A model generated the notes under the pieces. It ran no database searches, was not told where the DNA came from, and was given only the letters and a program-made list of their open reading frames with translations. Below are positions 11,001 through 19,985 of a stretch of DNA of 59,319 bases, piece by piece (positions within the stretch are counted from its first letter, which is position 1; the number at the start of each line of letters is the position of its first letter). This stretch comes from Burkholderiales bacterium. GTDB lineage: Bacteria; Pseudomonadota; Gammaproteobacteria; Burkholderiales; Burkholderiaceae_D. The stretch spans positions 1 through 59,319 of the forward strand of contig JAPLQC010000019.1 in assembly GCA_026399895.1 (NCBI GenBank), read 5' to 3'. The position numbers and the translations under genes were made by a program.

Positions 11001-11250
11001 TGCTGATCTCGCCCAAAGCTTTGATCTGCTACCGAACGAATTAGAACTATTGCGACAATCGTTTGCTCGCACACTGGCCCCGATCATCGACAATTCACAA
11101 ATCCTGAAGCTGCCCGGCGCATCAGCCGAAGTCAACGGACTGTACGCTGACCTGATGCACAGGCAAGTTTATATGCTTGCCCAGTTCCGCGAAGGTCTTA
11201 CTCAGGCCGAAGCGGGCGATGCGGGCGATGCGGTGGCAGGCTCTATGTAA
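8017..11250 (+). CDS. Large ankyrin-repeat protein with NLS-like basic clusters (putative effector)
   Basis: 1077-residue protein, function not known. Residues 1-60 are rich in Ser, Thr, Pro and Asn without a signal peptide, as in many type III effectors. Two basic clusters, RKRGR (74-78) and KRRR (94-97), 15 residues apart, resemble a nuclear localisation signal; acidic tracts lie near 51-64 and 248-262. About 265-690 hold roughly a dozen ankyrin repeats (for example ALMIAAGWGDESTVKLLL and PLICAAQNGHHEVCKLLI). Residues 690-1077 match no family I recognise. There are no membrane segments. The middle of the gene is clearly poorer in GC than its neighbours (28 and 25 G+C in the 60-base rows at 9901 and 10321, against 40 at 7321 in ubiE, hand counts). 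It lies antisense within a conserved gene neighbourhood, which suggests transfer. An intracellular scaffold protein is the alternative reading. Confidence 0.8.
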   Translation: MSTYLATSSARSTSQPTPENPNLPQTRRSPHGENGRNSPRMHQPAANASTEDDGMDVDVASDDEQSGEAQTGGRKRGREHANSSPPIHGEPALKRRRTEEDPSPQTTDSAYLLFGSTAPPSTSPEPISASSATATSSSALSPEIRMLTETEANEILCDFAPDEKLAIKLLFGESQTHWPAEGYTLLNVFSCPEEIATLSFDCGAKLLFHDADENSRLILIPPEFDREGFKLGLLQVQYSEPSIVLSPEHDRTSESDSDDDEPNTNRRTTALMIAAGWGDESTVKLLLDHRGNPNRKDPNGETALMAAVQHRRQGVVRQLMHHPAVNPNLVSDDAWDALALAAEIGDLDICSLLFFFGVSAIRSPGSRQPLICAAQNGHHEVCKLLIKRGADIDATDGSNGKSALWHAAQNGHLECCQLLIARGASAILEDEKTVLVAAAQSGNLQLFNWLLEVGVPLISVSASTTPLLTAIEFEQIDIVRRLIELKVNLDERAKSGRTPLTLAIDVNFSEAASLLVEAGADSLLKDNYSETPLQLAAECGAVDLLSLMIKKGARLKNGKSAAYLALSAAIRNRHLTAVKFLLENGAPTLFQATGILENRPQALIHVLFMSDISLGNFDEILKLLLTYRVPLDEVNEYGNDALMVAAINSHPKLVRNLLRHGAPFGQKNIYGDHVLLIAIKTLEATLEARGVPLYGAPNHILTLLVLVDELIRNPLFPQLRNEAFRHTKNRIIRELLPNMILSSPPNSGTTVSINIRDFDKSSFAELIKKLTTSEADDFRRPDIKETIEKMLFNMGATVPMIDFLLPYLQALPVMKSKLLGPSNSADTINSLVNALSTGMIATLEKVLVDKDVIDHTYEDLGWLQLRNDLVSAVTSEMGIIVSSALHHESQTLSSVFSNLFEHCVTATTAAHSFPELGTAQAPKAGVVAEKLMGLGVYAALAEAIDATWRDAWHAASIVNPQRQQRPSTSSASTAEDAWNELLAFDFTENINSELLADLAQSFDLLPNELELLRQSFARTLAPIIDNSQILKLPGASAEVNGLYADLMHRQVYMLAQFREGLTQAEAGDAGDAVAGSM

Positions 11251-11256
11251 ACCACA

Positions 11257-11274
11257 GCCGCCACTTGTGGCGGC
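11257..11274 (+). terminator. Hairpin after the ankyrin gene
   Basis: Perfect 8-bp inverted repeat GCCGCCAC / GTGGCGGC with a 2-base centre, starting 7 bases past the ankyrin stop and lying between two convergent genes. There is no T-run, so termination is uncertain. Confidence 0.4.
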
Positions 11275-11334
11275 CGTCGGCGAACTAAAAATACGCGCTG
11301 GTTTCTGCGGCCGCAACGGTGTGCGCGGCGAGGC

Positions 11335-11760
11335 TTAATGTGACGCGCATCCACCACCCGTGACTGACATCGGTGCATCACGGCCAGAGTCACGATCATG
11401 GCCGGCTGCCTCAAGCCGTCGCAGATAGTCTTCCCACAGTGCTTCCCGGTTTACGCAAAAACCGTGCAGCAAGTCCCATGAATAGATGCCGCTGTCGTGG
11501 CCATCCGAGAACACTGGCCGGATCGCGTAATGCCCGACCGGCTCGATGGCAGTGATCTGCACCAACCGCTTGCCGGTTTGCAGTGTCTCTTGCCCGGGAC
11601 CGTGGCCGCGCACCTCGGCGGACGGCGACAGTACGCGCAGGAATTCGAAGGGAAGCTCATACGATTGGTCGCCATACCCAAGTTCAAGGGTACGGGAGGA
11701 TTTGTGCAGGGTGATGGCGGTGGGGATGTGTTCCGAGCTCACTACGTGTCCTTCATGCAA
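11335..11760 (-). CDS. DUF971 domain protein
   Basis: 141-residue protein with the DUF971 fold, related to the N-terminal domain of gamma-butyrobetaine hydroxylase. Diagnostic stretches are LPFEFLRVLSPSAEVRGHG (about 37-55) and FSDGHDSGIYSWDLL (about 85-99). The C-terminal 20 residues after the domain contain several His, Asp and Cys residues and are not conserved in families I recall. Function is unknown; the gene is commonly next to ubiE in Burkholderiales and is often suggested to be involved in Fe-S or quinone metabolism. It lies 26 bases downstream of the HIT gene. Confidence 0.85.
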   Translation of the reverse strand: MHEGHVVSSEHIPTAITLHKSSRTLELGYGDQSYELPFEFLRVLSPSAEVRGHGPGQETLQTGKRLVQITAIEPVGHYAIRPVFSDGHDSGIYSWDLLHGFCVNREALWEDYLRRLEAAGHDRDSGRDAPMSVTGGGCASH

Positions 11761-11786
11761 AAGCGAAAATTGAACTCAGGCTTTCA

Positions 11787-12239
11787 TCATGGGTAAGTAG
11801 AGAGCCTTTGGCGCATTTTGGCACGCAATGCCTCGAGCCGCTCACGCCGCACTTGCAGCGACGCCGGCTGTGGCGCGCGCTGCGCCTGCCCCCAAACCGG
11901 CTGCGGGAAATGCACATCGTCGGTGAAACGCGGAATCACATGCCAATGCAAGTGCGGAACCATATTGCCGAAGCTGGCGAGATTGATTTTCTCGGGCTGC
12001 ATCACTTCGCGCACCACGAGCTCCACCTGCCACAGCACGTCCATCAACAGCATGCGATCAAGCTCGGGTAAGTCGGTGACTTCTTTGACATGGTCTTGCC
12101 AGATCACTCGGCAAAAGCCCGGGTAATTGTCGTCATCGATCAGTACCACACGAAACTGTGCGGCCTGATGCAGCAGCTCTCCGCCTGTGCTTTCGCATAA
12201 CTCGCAGCCAGCGACTCTGGATATCTGATGCTGACCCAT
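11787..12239 (-). CDS. HIT family nucleotide hydrolase
   Basis: 150-residue histidine-triad protein. The triad H-L-H-W-H-V-I has its histidines at 96, 98 and 100, with the following PRF typical of the Fhit/HINT-like bacterial members; the N-terminal CELC pair may bind zinc. Such proteins hydrolyse dinucleoside polyphosphates or nucleoside phosphoramidates; the exact substrate cannot be inferred. It follows the DUF3683 oxidase C-terminal frame by 2 bases, so the two are co-translated. Confidence 0.9.
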   Translation of the reverse strand: MGQHQISRVAGCELCESTGGELLHQAAQFRVVLIDDDNYPGFCRVIWQDHVKEVTDLPELDRMLLMDVLWQVELVVREVMQPEKINLASFGNMVPHLHWHVIPRFTDDVHFPQPVWGQAQRAPQPASLQVRRERLEALRAKMRQRLSTYP

Positions 12240-12241
12240 GC

Positions 12242-12967
12242 TCAGACCAACACTCTTTCGATGCCGCCATCATTGGCACGTGCCACATACTCGGGTAGCC
12301 AATCTTCGCCAAGCAAATGACGCGCGATTTCCACCACGATATAGTCTGCTTCGGTGTTAGCGTCTTCATTAAAGCGCGACAAGCCCTGCAGGCAGGAAGG
12401 ACAAGAGGTGAGAATTTTCACCTCGCCCTTGAAGCCATCGGCACGTAATTTATCGGCAGCTTTTGTCATCTCGATCTCTTTGCGGAATCGTACTTGCGTC
12501 GAGACATCGGGACGCGTGATGGCCAGCGTGCCTGACTCGCCGCAACAGCGATCATTTTTTTCTATTTTTTGCGCATCCGCGGTCGCGATCAAGCTATTCA
12601 CGGTCTTGAGTGGATCCTGCTGCTTCATCGGGCTGTGGCAAGGGTCGTGATACATGTAGCGCGTGCCCGTGACGCCTTCGAGCTTGACGCCTTTCTCGAG
12701 CAGGAATTCATGAATATCGACGATACGGCAACCGGGGAATATTTTTTCAAACTCGTAGCCTTGTAGCTGATCGTAACAAGTACCGCACGATACCACCACG
12801 GTCTTGATATCGAGGTAGTTCAGCGTATTGGCCATGCGGTGGAATAGCACACGATTATCGGTGATGATCTTCTCAGCCTTGTCATAGTCGCCGCTACCGC
12901 GCTGCGGGTAGCCGCAGCAGAGATACCCCGGCGGCAGCACCGTCTGTACACCCACCTGCCACAGCAT
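12242..12967 (-). CDS. C-terminal CCG-domain part of frameshifted DUF3683 oxidase
   Basis: Frame encoding the two cysteine-rich CCG domains of the DUF3683 Fe-S/FAD oxidase: LCCGYP, SCGTC, CHSPM, RCCGESG and SCPSC are all present. The ATG at 12967 is an internal Met, not a natural start: the same frame is open upstream of it and encodes [17 protein letters not shown], conserved sequence of the full-length protein, up to about 13027 where the upstream frame should join. Lengths of the two parts (1081 plus about 260) add up to the usual family size of about 1,330 residues. The part may be inactive unless the frameshift is a sequence error. Confidence 0.85.
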   Translation of the reverse strand: MLWQVGVQTVLPPGYLCCGYPQRGSGDYDKAEKIITDNRVLFHRMANTLNYLDIKTVVVSCGTCYDQLQGYEFEKIFPGCRIVDIHEFLLEKGVKLEGVTGTRYMYHDPCHSPMKQQDPLKTVNSLIATADAQKIEKNDRCCGESGTLAITRPDVSTQVRFRKEIEMTKAADKLRADGFKGEVKILTSCPSCLQGLSRFNEDANTEADYIVVEIARHLLGEDWLPEYVARANDGGIERVLV

Positions 12968-12984
12968 CGCTTGGGTGGCTAAGC

Positions 12985-15900
12985 CTACTTGCGAGAATAA
13001 TCGCTCAGACCCACAACCCGGGAAGTGAACACTGCCTCTGAGTCTACGGTGGTCGCTTTCGGGTTGCGAATGATCGGTACGAACTGGTTATCTTCAATAT
13101 CGAGCAAAGCACGCGCGGTTTTATTCGGCAGCTTGCCCGGCATTTTTTTATTAATGAAGTGAATCACCTGCTCGCGCACGGCAGGCTTGCCAACGGTAGC
13201 AGGCGGCGCTTTGGTCTGCTTGATGGCAAAATTTTTCAAGAAGTCGTGCGCAAAGCGCTGCAGCTTGTAGCCCCAGGCAATCATCACCTGCCGCGTGGCA
13301 TTGATGGTGGAAGGGTCGGTCGCATTCAGGAAAAACATCGCGGCGCGCTTACCCGGATTGAATGAGCGCTTACCCATCTTGCGCAGCAGGTTGCGCATGT
13401 TCATCGAGACATCGCCGAAATCAATATCGACCGGGCAGGGGTTGGCGCACTTATGACAGACGGTGCAATGGTCGCCCACGTCTTCAAATTCTTCCCAGTG
13501 CCGGATCGATATACCGCGCCGAGTTTGCTCTTCGTATAAAAAAGCCTCAACCAGTAGCGACGTAGCGAGAATTTTATTGCGCGGCGAATACAGCAAATTG
13601 GCGCGCGGCACGTGAGTAGCACACACGGGCTTGCACTTGCCGCAACGCAGGCAGTCTTTGACACTATTGGCGATAGCACCGAGATCGCTCTGCTGCAAAA
13701 TCAGTGACTCATGGCCCATCAAACCAAATGAGGGCGTATAGGCATTGCGCAGATCTGCGTTTTCAAGGAGCTTGCCTTTGTTAAAGCGCCCCTCGGGATC
13801 AATCCGTTTTTTGTAATCGCGGAACTCGGCAATCTCATCATCCGTGAGAAATTCAAGTTTGGTAATGCCGATGCCATGTTCGCCCGAAATTACGCCATCG
13901 AGCGAACGTGCCAGTGCCATGATGCGCTCAACCGCAGCGTGCGCATCTTTGAGCATCTGGTAGTCATCTGAGTTGACTGGCAAATTCGTGTGTACATTGC
14001 CGTCACCGGCGTGCATATGCAGCGCAACGAATACACGGCCACGTAGTACACGCTGGTGGATCGCACTGCACTCGTCAAGAATTGGCTTGAAGGCAGCGCC
14101 ACCGAATATTTGGCGCAGCGGCGCGCGCAGCTCTTGTTTCCACGACACGCGCACGCTACGGTCTTGTACGACATCGAATACGGTTGCACTTGGGTTCGCT
14201 GCGATACGCGCATCGATCACTGGTAGCAAGGCCTCCAGACCAAACTCGTTCCAAGTAGCTTGCACATCTTTCAGTGGTTGGTCGAGACTGCTCAGCAACC
14301 AGGACCAGCGCATCTGTACCCGCGACAGCAGATCGATGGCCTCGCTAACTCGATCCTCCAGCAGCTCGGCGGGTGGTATCTCGATACCCTCGGCATCATC
14401 ATGTTTACCGAGCGGTAGCTGACCCTTAGTGAAAAACGTTTGCAACTCGCCGAGCAGCTTTAATTTATTGGCGATGGAGAGCTCGATATTGATGCGCTCG
14501 ATACCATCGGTGTACTCGCCCATGCGATCGAGCGGTATCACGACATCTTCATTGATTTTAAAGGCGTTGGTGTGTCTCGCAATCGCTGCCGTACGCGCAC
14601 GATCAACCCAGAATTTTTTGCGCGCCTCTGGACTCACCGCGACGAAACCTTCGCCGACGCGAGTATTGGCGAGGCGGATTACTTCAGATGTCGCGCGCGC
14701 GACTGCATCATCATCATCGCCGACGATATCGCCGATGATCACCATTTTCGGTAGCACGCCGCGCTTGGATTTAGTGGCGTAGCCCACCGCGCGCAAATAG
14801 CGTTCGTCCAGATGTTCCAGACCCGCAAGTACGGCACCGCCCTTGCTAGTTTCAGCGCTGAGAAAATCTTTGATCTCGACAATGGAGGGTATCGCCTCGC
14901 GCGCCTGTCCGAAAAACTCGAGACAAACCGTACGCGTATGGTTTGGCATGCGGTGCAGAATCCAACGCGCCGAGGTAATCAGACCATCGGTACCTTCCTT
15001 TTGCACACCAGGTAAACCAGCGAGGAATTTGTCGGTGACATCTTTACCCAAACCTTGCTTGCGAAAACGCTGGCCTTCGATCTCGAGCACTTCGGTTCGA
15101 AATGCTTGCTGCGTCCGGCCACGCTCGGCGGGATGTGTCCATTCGAGCTTGAAGCGCACGAGCGGCGCGTCATGAATTTTGCCGAGGTTGTGATCCAGGC
15201 GCGTGACCTCGAGCCAATCACCGTTTGGGTCTACCATGCGCCAGCTGGCGAGGTTGTCGATCGCGGTACCCCATAGCACCGCTTTTTTACCACCAGCGTT
15301 CATGGCGATATTGCCGCCAATGCAGGAAGCGTCGGCCGATGTCGGGTCGACCGCAAATATAAAGCCGGCGCGCTCTGCTGCATCAGCAACACGACGTGTG
15401 ACCACGCCGGCACCGCTGACAATCGTGGCGTACTCGCGATCTACGCCGGGTAGACGCGTCATTTCGACTTCGCCCAGATCTTCGAGTTTTTCGGTGTTGA
15501 TGACGGCTGACATTGGCGTCAACGGAATTGCGCCGCCGGTGTAACCGGTACCACCGCCTCTGGGTATGATGGTCAAGCCGAGCTCGATGCAGGCTTTCAC
15601 TAGCCCAGCCATTTCTTCTTCGGCATCTGGGGTCAGCACCACGAACGGATACTCGACGCGCCAGTCGGTGGCATCGGTGACATGCGATACGCGCGACATG
15701 CCATCAAATTTAATGTTGTCCGCAGCGGTATAACGACCGAGCACGCGGCGCGCGCGTCGACGCAATTCACGCATGCGGTCGAAATCGGCTGCGAAATCTT
15801 TCACCGCTTGCCGCGCCAGCTCGACCAAGGTTGCGACATGCTGCTTGCGTTGTTTGATTTCCGGCTCGATGGTGTGGTCGTCCTCCGCCACCACGCGACG

Positions 15901-16230
15901 CCTATCAACCTCATTCAGTCGGTGATACAGCGCATCGATCAGCGCCTCGCGGCGCGATGGGTTATCGAGCAAATCGTCTTGCAGGTAGGGGTTGCGCTGC
16001 ACCACCCAGATGTCGCCCAGTACCTCGTACAGCATGCGTGCAGAACGCCCGGTCTGGCGCAGGCTGCGCAGCTGTGTGATCAGGTCCCAGGCCGTATCGC
16101 CCAGTAGCCGGATCACGATCTCGCGATCAGAGAATGAGGTGTAGTTGTAGGGGATCTCACGTAAACGCGCCTGTTCAGTCTCTTGAACCGAGTCAGCCAG
16201 TACGGCTTGGAATTGCGCGGGTGCGTTCAT
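12985..16230 (-). CDS. DUF3683 FAD/Fe-S oxidoreductase, N-terminal part (frameshifted)
   Basis: Large flavin dehydrogenase resembling a fusion of GlcD- and GlcF-like subunits (D-lactate/glycolate type); the substrate is not known. The 1081 residues contain the DUF3683 region (about 1-150), a FAD_binding_4 domain (about 195-330, with [12 protein letters not shown]), the FAD-oxidase C-terminal domain ([13 protein letters not shown] and [10 protein letters not shown], about 740-790), and two 4Fe-4S motifs ([11 protein letters not shown] and [12 protein letters not shown], about 865-945). Near the end the frame leaves the conserved sequence: after VF it reads [13 protein letters not shown] and stops, whereas inserting one base at about 13027 restores [11 protein letters not shown]. 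This is a single-base deletion, real or artefactual. Confidence 0.9.
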   Translation of the reverse strand: MNAPAQFQAVLADSVQETEQARLREIPYNYTSFSDREIVIRLLGDTAWDLITQLRSLRQTGRSARMLYEVLGDIWVVQRNPYLQDDLLDNPSRREALIDALYHRLNEVDRRRVVAEDDHTIEPEIKQRKQHVATLVELARQAVKDFAADFDRMRELRRRARRVLGRYTAADNIKFDGMSRVSHVTDATDWRVEYPFVVLTPDAEEEMAGLVKACIELGLTIIPRGGGTGYTGGAIPLTPMSAVINTEKLEDLGEVEMTRLPGVDREYATIVSGAGVVTRRVADAAERAGFIFAVDPTSADASCIGGNIAMNAGGKKAVLWGTAIDNLASWRMVDPNGDWLEVTRLDHNLGKIHDAPLVRFKLEWTHPAERGRTQQAFRTEVLEIEGQRFRKQGLGKDVTDKFLAGLPGVQKEGTDGLITSARWILHRMPNHTRTVCLEFFGQAREAIPSIVEIKDFLSAETSKGGAVLAGLEHLDERYLRAVGYATKSKRGVLPKMVIIGDIVGDDDDAVARATSEVIRLANTRVGEGFVAVSPEARKKFWVDRARTAAIARHTNAFKINEDVVIPLDRMGEYTDGIERINIELSIANKLKLLGELQTFFTKGQLPLGKHDDAEGIEIPPAELLEDRVSEAIDLLSRVQMRWSWLLSSLDQPLKDVQATWNEFGLEALLPVIDARIAANPSATVFDVVQDRSVRVSWKQELRAPLRQIFGGAAFKPILDECSAIHQRVLRGRVFVALHMHAGDGNVHTNLPVNSDDYQMLKDAHAAVERIMALARSLDGVISGEHGIGITKLEFLTDDEIAEFRDYKKRIDPEGRFNKGKLLENADLRNAYTPSFGLMGHESLILQQSDLGAIANSVKDCLRCGKCKPVCATHVPRANLLYSPRNKILATSLLVEAFLYEEQTRRGISIRHWEEFEDVGDHCTVCHKCANPCPVDIDFGDVSMNMRNLLRKMGKRSFNPGKRAAMFFLNATDPSTINATRQVMIAWGYKLQRFAHDFLKNFAIKQTKAPPATVGKPAVREQVIHFINKKMPGKLPNKTARALLDIEDNQFVPIIRNPKATTVDSEAVFTSRVVGLSDYSRK

Positions 16231-16330
16231 GATGCGGTGGCGACCGAGTGATGCAAAGTTGCTATTCTAGCCTAGTGCGCTGCACAAAAAGGTGGCTTAG
16301 ACCTTTGTTTTGCTGAGGAATAGGGGTCAA

Positions 16331-16819
16331 TTACGCCTTCAGTAGCATTGCCTGCCAGAAGCTATCCGGCACCCACAGCAGAAAGGTGGTGATGGTGGCG
16401 TAGCGCAGCAGTTTGCCGATAGCCATCCACAGCACACAGGGCCAGAACGGCATTGCCAGCCATCCGGCCAGCGCACACAGTGGGTCACCGATGATCGGCA
16501 ACCAAGAGAGGAGCAAGGTCTTGGGGCCGAATCGCTGCAACCAAGCAAACCAACGGGTTTCGCGCTCACGCGTGAAGGCGCGCTTGGCGCCAATCCCCAT
16601 GACGTAATTGATGACACCACCGAGCGTATTGCCGACGGTGGCGACTGCCAACGCGACCCAGAATAACTCTGGGTTGGCTTTCACCAGCGCGAATAGCGCT
16701 GGCTCTGAACCCATCGGCAACAAGGTCGCGGATAGCAAGCAAACGATGAACAGCGCAGGTAGCCCAACCGCCGGCAATGCCAGCGTCGCGAGTAGCGCGC
16801 TTAGTTGTGATTCCAGCAT
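16331..16819 (-). CDS. YqaA-like SNARE-associated (DedA-related) membrane protein
   Basis: 162 residues, almost wholly hydrophobic with about four membrane segments, including the LLPMGSEP and WLPIIGDPLCALAGW motifs of the YqaA branch of the SNARE-associated/VTT superfamily. Its role is unknown; relatives are linked to membrane homeostasis and lipid flipping. It is divergent from ilvA with only 54 bases between the start codons. Confidence 0.82.
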   Translation of the reverse strand: MLESQLSALLATLALPAVGLPALFIVCLLSATLLPMGSEPALFALVKANPELFWVALAVATVGNTLGGVINYVMGIGAKRAFTRERETRWFAWLQRFGPKTLLLSWLPIIGDPLCALAGWLAMPFWPCVLWMAIGKLLRYATITTFLLWVPDSFWQAMLLKA

Positions 16820-16859
16820 GAGAGGTAAAAACTGCGTAAGAAGCGCAAAAGGCGTCCTT

Positions 16860-16865
16860 TATAAT
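16860..16865 (+). promoter_or_regulatory. -10 box immediately before ilvA
   Basis: Exact TATAAT ending 8 bases before the ilvA ATG at 16874. Transcription from it would start within a few bases of the start codon, giving a leaderless or nearly leaderless mRNA. The -35 position (about 16837-16842) is a poor match. Confidence 0.5.
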
Positions 16866-16873
16866 CGGTGGTT

Positions 16874-18397
16874 ATGACGACCAGTTATCTGAAGAAGATT
16901 CTCACATCGCGCGTTTATGACCTTGCGGTTGAAACACCGCTCGAGCTCGCGCCCACGCTCTCTGACCGCACAGGTAATCGTATCTACCTGAAACGCGAAG
17001 ATATGCAAAGCGTATTTAGCTTCAAGTTGCGGGGAGCGTACAACAAGATGGCGCAGTTGACACCCGCACAACTCCGGCGAGGCGTGATCTGCGCCTCGGC
17101 GGGGAATCATGCACAGGGTGTCGCGCTGTCAGCTAAGACACTGGGATGCCGCGCCGTGATCGTGATGCCCACGACAACACCGGCGCTGAAGATTGAAGCG
17201 GTGCGCGCGCGCGGTGGCGAAGTCGTCTTGTCGGGTGAGTCGTATTCGGATGCCTACCAGCATGCGCTGCATCTGGAGAAAAAAGAAAAACTGACCTTTG
17301 TGCATCCGTTTGATGATCCGGAGGTAATCGCGGGTCAAGGCACTATCGCCATGGAGATTCTGCGGCAGCATGCTGGCCCTATTCATGCGGTGTTTGTTGC
17401 GATTGGCGGCGGCGGCCTGATCGGTGGCATTGGCGCTTACATTAAAGCGGTGCGACCGGACATTAAAGTGATTGGTGTGCAGACCACTGATTCTGATGCG
17501 ATGGCGCGCTCACTCAAAGCGGGTCGACGGGTGGTGTTGAGTGATGTCGGCTTGTTCTCGGATGGCACCGCAGTCAAGCAAGTTGGCGAGGAAACCTTCC
17601 GGCTTGCAAAGCAGGTCGTCGATGAGGTTTTGCTAGTCGACACGGATGATGTCTGCACGGCCATTAAAGATGTTTTTACCGATACGCGCAGCATTCTTGA
17701 ACCTGCCGGAGCGCTGGCGGTGGCGGGTGCCAAGGCTTATATCGCGCGCGCGGCCAAAGCACGTCAGCCGGTGCGTGATCAGACGCTAGTGGCAATCGCC
17801 TGCGGTGCGAACATGAACTTTGATCGCTTACGCTTCGTTGCCGAACGTGCCGAGGTGGGTGAGGCACATGAAGCGGTATTTGCCGTGACGATTCCCGAAG
17901 AGCGTGGCAGCTTCAAGCGCTTCTGTCAGTTGGTCGGCGCGCGTGCTGTGACTGAATTCAATTACCGCATCAGCGATGACAAAGAAGCGCATGTGTTCGT
18001 CGGGCTGCAGGTGGCGGATCGTGATGAGCCCGAGAAGATCAGCAAGCTGTTCAAGAAACAGGGCTTCAAAACCATCGACCTGACGCAAGATGAATTAGCG
18101 AAGCTGCATATTCGTCACCTGGTCGGCGGCAAGAGCGCGCATGCCGGCAACGAAATTTTGTACCGCTTTGAATTCCCCGAGCGCCCCGGTGCCTTGATGC
18201 GCTTTTTGGATAGCATGGCGCCCAACTGGAACATCAGCCTGTTCCACTACCGAAGTCAGGGTGGCGATGTCGGTCGTGTCTTGGTGGGACTACAAGTGCC
18301 GAAGCAAGAGATGAAAGCCTTCCGCGCGTTTCTGGCGACGCTGGGTTACCGCGCTTGGGATGAGAGCGAGAATCCTGCCTATAAATTATTTTTGTGA
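16874..18397 (+). CDS. ilvA: Threonine ammonia-lyase, biosynthetic
   Basis: PLP enzyme converting threonine to 2-oxobutanoate, first step of isoleucine synthesis. The 507-residue product has the PLP lysine in SFKLRGAY (Lys51), the phosphate-binding GGGGLIGG loop near 177, and two ACT-like regulatory domains after about 325, as in the isoleucine-inhibited long form. I prefer the ATG at 16874 over a GTG two codons upstream; both leave the YLKKILTSRVYD start conserved with other IlvA proteins. No Shine-Dalgarno is visible, consistent with the -10 box almost touching the start. Confidence 0.96.
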   Translation: MTTSYLKKILTSRVYDLAVETPLELAPTLSDRTGNRIYLKREDMQSVFSFKLRGAYNKMAQLTPAQLRRGVICASAGNHAQGVALSAKTLGCRAVIVMPTTTPALKIEAVRARGGEVVLSGESYSDAYQHALHLEKKEKLTFVHPFDDPEVIAGQGTIAMEILRQHAGPIHAVFVAIGGGGLIGGIGAYIKAVRPDIKVIGVQTTDSDAMARSLKAGRRVVLSDVGLFSDGTAVKQVGEETFRLAKQVVDEVLLVDTDDVCTAIKDVFTDTRSILEPAGALAVAGAKAYIARAAKARQPVRDQTLVAIACGANMNFDRLRFVAERAEVGEAHEAVFAVTIPEERGSFKRFCQLVGARAVTEFNYRISDDKEAHVFVGLQVADRDEPEKISKLFKKQGFKTIDLTQDELAKLHIRHLVGGKSAHAGNEILYRFEFPERPGALMRFLDSMAPNWNISLFHYRSQGGDVGRVLVGLQVPKQEMKAFRAFLATLGYRAWDESENPAYKLFL

Positions 18398-18433
18398 GCG
18401 CGTTTTGCTGAATACCCCACAGGTTGTTACCCA

Positions 18434-19273
18434 ATGAATGACGTCACCACACCAGGGGGCTCTCCGCTTGGCAAAGCTAGTGTCTACACCGACAGCTACG
18501 ACCCGACGCTGCTGTTTCCCATGCTGCGCGCAGAAAAACGCGGCGAGCTCGGCCTCACTGGCACGCTTCCGTTTTTTGGCATGGATGTTTGGAACGCCTA
18601 TGAGCTGTCCTGGCTCAACCAACGCGGTAAGCCGCAGGTAGCCATCGCCACCTTGCTGGTGCCGGCTGAAACGCCGAACATGGTCGAATCCAAGTCGATG
18701 AAGCTGTATCTGAATTCATTGAATCAGACGCGCATAGATAGCCAAGAGGCTGTAGCCGCGCTGCTGCAGAATGATTTATCCGCAGCATGCGGCGCAGAGA
18801 TTCAAATCAAGCTGCTGCCGTCAAAAGACTTTGGCAAACAAGTGATGGGCGAATTCGATGGCCTGTTGCTCGACCGCTTGGATATTGCTATTGATCGTTA
18901 CGCGCCCGAACCAGCCCTGCTACGTGCGGCCTTGGATCAGGCACCGGTGGAAGAGACGCTGGTCTCACACCTGCTGCGCTCGAATTGCCCGGTAACTAAT
19001 CAACCAGACTGGGCAAGCATACAAATTCGCTATTCCGGGGCTGCGATCGACCAGGAAGGTTTACTGAAATACCTGATCGGGTTCCGGCAGCATCAAGAAT
19101 TTCACGAGCACTGCGTGGAGCGTGTGTTTATGGATATTCAACAACAGTGCCAACCCAGCAAGCTGATGGTGAGCGCACGCTACACGCGCAGAGGCGGTAT
19201 CGACATCAATCCGTGGCGTGCGAATTTTCCGCTATCCGGAATGCCGCCCAATGCCCGTCACGCGCGGCAGTAG
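18434..19273 (+). CDS. queF: NADPH-dependent 7-cyano-7-deazaguanine reductase
   Basis: Reduces preQ0 to preQ1 in queuosine synthesis. The 279-residue length is that of the two-T-fold (E. coli type) QueF. Visible motifs are the QueF motif ESKSMKLYL (85-93) and the catalytic Cys185 and Asp192 in [11 protein letters not shown]. It begins 36 bases after ilvA on the same strand. I looked for a preQ1 riboswitch in the short upstream gap and found none. Confidence 0.97.
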   Translation: MNDVTTPGGSPLGKASVYTDSYDPTLLFPMLRAEKRGELGLTGTLPFFGMDVWNAYELSWLNQRGKPQVAIATLLVPAETPNMVESKSMKLYLNSLNQTRIDSQEAVAALLQNDLSAACGAEIQIKLLPSKDFGKQVMGEFDGLLLDRLDIAIDRYAPEPALLRAALDQAPVEETLVSHLLRSNCPVTNQPDWASIQIRYSGAAIDQEGLLKYLIGFRQHQEFHEHCVERVFMDIQQQCQPSKLMVSARYTRRGGIDINPWRANFPLSGMPPNARHARQ

Positions 19274-19509
19274 CATTTGCAATGCCATCCGAAAGGCACA
19301 CCGAAAAAATAGTCAAAGCGATTGCCATTGATCGTCGAGAGGTATAGATTTAGCGCCCGATCCCGTTACCGAGACGTAAGTACCAACGCCGCTTTGCAGA
19401 CATCTGCACCGGCGTGTTTTTCCGGATGACGGCAGGCCACAGACTTTGTCTTGTGGCGCCCGGGAAAGCTCCTATAATGCCGAGCCGAGGCTTTGTTGTG
19501 CATTGCATC
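19274..19509 (+). other. Intergenic region before ptsN
   Basis: 236 bases without a credible gene. It contains the ptsN promoter candidate. In many betaproteobacteria rpoN and hpf precede ptsN; nothing here resembles either or a remnant of them. Confidence 0.5.
19451..19478 (+). promoter_or_regulatory. Candidate sigma-70 promoter for ptsN-hprK-rapZ
   Basis: TTGTGG (19451-19456), a 16-base spacer and an exact TATAAT (19473-19478), placed 31 bases before the ptsN ATG. It would drive ptsN and the close downstream hprK and rapZ genes. Confidence 0.6.
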
Positions 19510-19983
19510 ATGACCCACTTCAGTCATATTCTCCCTGTCGAAAATGTCGTGCTCGATCTGGAATGCTCCAGCAAGAAACGGGCGTTCGAGCAAGCGGGGC
19601 TCATCTTCGAGAACAACTGCGGCATCGCCCGCTCGACCGTGTCGGATAATCTGTTTGCCCGTGAGCGACTAGGCTCGACCGGCCTCGGACACGGCGTCGC
19701 GGTTCCACATGGCCGTATACGCGGACTGAAAGCGCCACTGGCCGCATTCGTCCGACTGTCCGAGCCAATTCCGTTCGAATCCCCCGACGGCGAACCGGTC
19801 AAGCTGCTGATCTTTCTGCTGATTCCGGACAATGTCACGCAGCAGCATTTGGAAATCTTGTCAGAGATTGCAGAGATGTTCTCGGACAGGACATTCCGCG
19901 TTGCGATGACAGAAGATCTTGATGCAAACTCACTGCATCAGCGTTTGGTGAACTGGCAACCTCCGGAGCGCAGCGCCGCCTGA
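19510..19983 (+). CDS. ptsN: PTS IIA-Ntr nitrogen-regulatory protein
   Basis: EIIA-Ntr, phosphoacceptor of the nitrogen-related phosphotransferase system; a signalling protein rather than a sugar transporter component. I start at the ATG giving [13 protein letters not shown], which matches the family; the open frame extends 32 codons further upstream, across the promoter. Of 157 residues, His67 in GVAVPHGRI is the phosphorylation site. hprK follows after 2 bases, linking it to HPr phosphorylation control. Confidence 0.94.
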   Translation: MTHFSHILPVENVVLDLECSSKKRAFEQAGLIFENNCGIARSTVSDNLFARERLGSTGLGHGVAVPHGRIRGLKAPLAAFVRLSEPIPFESPDGEPVKLLIFLLIPDNVTQQHLEILSEIAEMFSDRTFRVAMTEDLDANSLHQRLVNWQPPERSAA

Positions 19984-19985
19984 CC

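Noticed and set aside
13020..13040. Programmed frameshift in the DUF3683 gene
   Set aside because: No slippery heptamer, no stimulatory stem-loop, and the family is a single frame elsewhere; a deletion or error is simpler.
18398..18433. PreQ1 riboswitch before queF
   Set aside because: The gap is only 36 bases and lacks the conserved preQ1 aptamer pattern.
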